Assembly (NCBI RefSeq): GCF_000620465.1
Contig: NZ_JIBE01000004.1
Span: forward strand, 682,001-746,000
Source of the DNA: Ralstonia sp. UNC404CL21Col
GTDB taxonomy: Bacteria; Pseudomonadota; Gammaproteobacteria; Burkholderiales; Burkholderiaceae
Direction of reading: 5' to 3'
DNA length: 64,000 nucleotides
Position 1 is the stretch's first letter. Each line of letters opens with the position of its first letter. Below, in pieces: positions 61,957-64,000 of this stretch. A program made the position numbers and the translations under genes. Under the pieces are notes generated by a model. The model worked only from the letters and a program-made list of their open reading frames with translations. It was not told the origin of the DNA and ran no database searches.

Positions 61957-62534
61957 GGCTGTTTGGCCTCCACGGTAAATGCATCGCCGGTTTCGAAGAA
62001 CGCGCCGCCCGCCAGGTAATGCACGGTCTTGCTGCCCGCATCGGTAAAGTGCCAGCGGCCGTTGCTGAACAGCGCCGGGTCCGCCCAGGCGGCGGTCACT
62101 TCAGCAATGAAGAGGTCGTAGCGCTTCTCGTTGTGCGGTTCGGGAATGACACGGCATTCCAGCCACCCTGCGCAGCCTGCGACGAGCGGCACATCGATCG
62201 TGCGGGCTGGCACCGTGGCCAGGCCGAGCGCATCGAACTTGTCGCCGTCCCGGCCAGACAGCGTGCCCACCGTGAGCGTGGTCTCGGCAATTGCGCGGGT
62301 GGGAATGTTGAGCGCAAACACGCCCGAGGCTTCGATCAGCTCGCGTGTGAGCGTGCGGCTGTCGACCACGACCAGCACCTTGGGCGGGTCAAAGTCGAGC
62401 GGCATCGCCCAGGCTGCTGCCATGACGTTGCGCACGCCGTTGTGGGCGCTGGTGACCAGCGTGGTCGGGCCGTGGTTCAGGAGGCGGTAGGACTTTGCGA
62501 GCTCTACTGGGGCGAGTGTGATGGGGTTGGGCAT
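61953..62534 (-). CDS. Flavin reductase-like FMN-binding protein
   Basis: 193 residues of the DIM6/NTAB (flavin_reductase-like) split-barrel family: YRLLNHGPTTLVTSAHNGVRNVMAAAWAMPLDFDPPKVLVVV, SGVFALNIPTRAIAET and GWLECRVIPEPHNEKRYDLFIAEV. These proteins bind FMN and either supply reduced flavin to a monooxygenase or act as small flavoproteins. No partner monooxygenase is nearby. First gene of a pair with the GNAT gene. Confidence 0.85.
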   Translation of the reverse strand: MPNPITLAPVELAKSYRLLNHGPTTLVTSAHNGVRNVMAAAWAMPLDFDPPKVLVVVDSRTLTRELIEASGVFALNIPTRAIAETTLTVGTLSGRDGDKFDALGLATVPARTIDVPLVAGCAGWLECRVIPEPHNEKRYDLFIAEVTAAWADPALFSNGRWHFTDAGSKTVHYLAGGAFFETGDAFTVEAKQP

Positions 62535-62609
62535 GATGGCGCAGGGACTCAGGGGGAGACGTCATCATAGGGCAATGGTGTTGGAGGGGGTGGGCGGGGG
62601 TTTCTGCCT

Positions 62610-62826
62610 TGTTCTTTTGTTGTTGGTGCATCCCTTGTTTCATCCCCTGCCGGGGCTGACTCACTTTCTTTGGTCTTGCCCAAAGAAAGTAAGCAAAGAA
62701 ATGCGCGCCCGAGATGGCGAAACATTCCTTGAATTTATGTCGCAGGGAGGGAGGGGAGGCAAACTCGCTGCGCTCAGACAGCCTCCCCTCTTTTTCCTCC
62801 CTGCAACAGAAATTCAAGGCGCCATC
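62610..62826 (+). repeat. Two-hairpin dispersed repeat, copy A
   Basis: The unit starts near GTGCATCCCT, then hairpin 1 (ACTTTCTTTG 62663-62672 with CAAAGAAAGT 62681-62690), a GCGCGCCCGA link, and long hairpin 2 (62713-62826) built from GATGGCG/CGCCATC, CCTTGAATTT/AAATTCAAGG and GGGGAGGC/GCCTCCCC, with the apical loop holding CTCGCTGCGCTCAGACA. Copy B is its inverted partner. Resembles dispersed intergenic elements I associate with Ralstonia and Xanthomonas relatives; function unknown. Confidence 0.75.
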
Positions 62827-62883
62827 TAGGGCAGGAAAGTCAAAGGACAAAAGCCGAACCATCTGGGCACAGGCCCAAACGAC

Positions 62884-62913
62884 AAAGGCCAACCGCGCGA
62901 TGGGTTGGCCTTT
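62884..62913. terminator. Strong hairpin between the repeat copies
   Basis: AAAGGCCAACC and GGTTGGCCTTT, perfect 11-bp arms with an 8-base loop, followed on the plus strand by CTCTTTT. It probably terminates transcription coming from the repeat on either side; the nearest genes on both sides are minus-strand. Confidence 0.65.
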
Positions 62914-62934
62914 CTCTTTTGACGTTGAGCCCTT

Positions 62935-63150
62935 GATGGCGCCTTGAATTTTCGTAAGCGGGCGGAAAAAAGGCGGGGAACTGTCTGAGCGCAGCGAGTT
63001 TTCCCCGCCTCCGCCCGGTTACGCAAATTCAAGGAGTCTTTCGCCATCTCGGGCGCGCCTTTCTTTTGCCTACTTTTCTTTGGCAAGACAAAGAAAAGTA
63101 GGTCGTGCCCGGCAGGGTACGAAACAGGGATGCACCACAAAAACAAAACC
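62935..63150 (-). repeat. Two-hairpin dispersed repeat, copy B (inverted)
   Basis: Read on the minus strand it repeats copy A: GTGCATCCCT, hairpin 1 with longer arms (CTACTTTTCTTTG 63070-63082 and its complement 63089-63101), the GCGCGCCCGAGATGGCG link, and hairpin 2 (62935-63048) with the same CTCGCTGCGCTCAGACAG loop. The stem bases differ from copy A (GGCGGGGA/TTCCCCGCC instead of GGGGAGGC/GCCTCCCC) but pairing is kept. Confidence 0.75.
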
Positions 63151-63180
63151 CGGCGAACCCCCATCAAAGGGGGCCAAAAC

Positions 63181-64000
63181 TCATTCCGCAACGCGCCGCG
63201 CAATATGCTCCAGCGCCTCCTCCACCTGATCAATCAAAATCAGGCAGAGATCACCGGGCTGCAACCGCCCCAGCGCGGTGTCGATGGCCAAAAATTCACC
63301 ACGGATTTCCTCAACACGGCTCGTGCGCGAGGCACCCTGCAGCCCTTCGCGCAGCAACGCAAGCACCTCACCGTCAGCACGCCCACGCTGGCATTGGTCT
63401 TCGTACAGCACGACATCGTCAAACACGCCGCCAAGAATCTGCGTCTGCTTGCGGATATCTTCGTCGCGGCGGTCGCCGGCGCCGCTGATGACCACCATGC
63501 GGCGCTGCGCCGGCATGGTTCCCACTGCGTTGCACAGCGCCTGGATGGCATCCGGGTTGTGGCCGTAGTCGGCAATGAGCGTCGCGCCCTTGTAGTCGAA
63601 CAGGTTGAAGCGGCCCGGCGCGGTAGCGGCGTCATTCACGAAGGTGGCGAGGCCGCGGCGGATGATCGTCCAGTCGATGCCAAGTGCCCATGCAGCGGCA
63701 ATCGACGACATCGCGTTCTCCACCTGGAAGCCGATCGTGCCGTTGCGCGTGAGCGGAATGTCGGCCAGTGCGATGCGCGTTTCGTTCCCACCTTCGGTAG
63801 CCACAATCTCGGCGCCATCGACAAACACCACGCGCTTGCCCTGTGCGCGGTGCAGCGCCATGGTCGGCAGGCCCGGATCGTGCGCGAAGAACGTGACCGA
63901 ACCCGGGCAGCCGTCGGCCATGCGCGCGACCATCTGGTCGGCTGCATTGAGCACCGCCATGCCGCGCGGCGCCACGTTCTGCACGATCACGCTCTTGAGC
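63181..64000 (-). CDS. cphA: Cyanophycin synthetase, C-terminal part (truncated by window)
   Basis: About 272 C-terminal residues; the frame is open at the right edge, so the start lies outside. The Mur-ligase-like C-terminal domain is visible: NVAPRGMAVLNAADQMVA, FQVENAMSSIAAAWALGID and LIADYGHNPDAIQALCNAV (the ligase-domain His/Asn region of CphA), then ISGAGDRRDEDIRKQTQILGGVFDDVVLYED. CphA makes the Asp-Arg storage polymer cyanophycin without a ribosome. Which of the two CphA paralogues common in Ralstonia/Cupriavidus relatives this is cannot be told from this part. Confidence 0.88.
   Translation of the reverse strand, partial: LKSVIVQNVAPRGMAVLNAADQMVARMADGCPGSVTFFAHDPGLPTMALHRAQGKRVVFVDGAEIVATEGGNETRIALADIPLTRNGTIGFQVENAMSSIAAAWALGIDWTIIRRGLATFVNDAATAPGRFNLFDYKGATLIADYGHNPDAIQALCNAVGTMPAQRRMVVISGAGDRRDEDIRKQTQILGGVFDDVVLYEDQCQRGRADGEVLALLREGLQGASRTSRVEEIRGEFLAIDTALGRLQPGDLCLILIDQVEEALEHIARRVAE

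Larger units (their letters stand above)
62535..63180. other. Gene-free region with two inverted repeat copies
   Basis: 646 bases without a credible gene: the ORFs here run through hairpin stems on both strands. It contains two inverted copies of a ~215-base structured element (see the repeat entries) and a strong bidirectional hairpin between them. Base composition in parts is much lower in GC than the flanking genes. Confidence 0.75.

Noticed and set aside
62518-63233. Several ~100-residue ORFs in the repeat region
   Set aside because: They pass through hairpin stems and the copies on both strands, with no conserved protein pattern.

Overview
The window is GC-rich bacterial chromosome with tightly packed genes. 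Many genes overlap by ATGA or TGATG. The gene content (lpiA-acvB pair, cyanophycin synthetase, fluoride-type CLC under a riboswitch, many LysR/AraC/IclR regulators, ACS-type MFS carriers and an orphan branched-chain-type binding protein) fits a Burkholderiales betaproteobacterium, most likely Ralstonia. This is inference from gene content; no rRNA, tRNA, IS, prophage or CRISPR array was seen.

Layout. 1-5.1 kb: an SDR fragment, a DHA2-type drug exporter, and a LysR-controlled SDR plus an exported epoxide-hydrolase-like enzyme. 5.3-12.6 kb: a secreted Ala/Pro-rich protein, a SulP transporter, and a translationally coupled lysyl-phosphatidylglycerol synthase/flippase (LpiA/MprF type) with AcvB, its predicted periplasmic hydrolase; then a small acidic protein. 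12.9-19.8 kb: a diguanylate cyclase, an exported lipoprotein hydrolase, an amino-acid permease, MetY and a small unknown gene. 19.9-29.3 kb: an AraC regulator, an orphan ABC binding protein and an IclR-controlled catabolic operon (RraA-type aldolase, 2-hydroxyacid dehydrogenase, SMP-30 lactonase, two MFS carriers, Tat-exported LigI-like lactonase). 29.3-31.4 kb: GNAT and a CLC-F fluoride antiporter preceded by a clear fluoride riboswitch. 31.5-38 kb: a periplasmic molybdenum hydroxylase with its own three-haem cytochrome, divergent from a CoA ligase. 38-40 kb: a phospholipase-D-like protein. 40.1-48.7 kb: a valine/isobutyrate operon (acyl-CoA dehydrogenase, acyl-CoA synthetase, MmsA, MmsB, enoyl-CoA hydratase, 3-hydroxyisobutyryl-CoA hydrolase) with a divergent AraC regulator.

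48.7-61.4 kb is the most interesting part: two LysR regulators, a second molybdenum hydroxylase, two tandem ACMSD-type amidohydrolases (the first without the HxH metal motif), UbiD decarboxylase, UbiX flavin prenyltransferase, a His-rich CobW GTPase, an NCS2 nucleobase permease and an ATZ/TRZ aminohydrolase. Together these look like an uptake and breakdown route for an N-heteroaromatic (possibly carboxylated purine, pterin or pyrimidine-like) compound that I cannot match to a described pathway.

61.4-64 kb: GNAT, a flavin reductase-like protein, then a gene-free stretch holding two inverted copies of a two-hairpin repeat whose stems co-vary, and the C-terminal part of cyanophycin synthetase.
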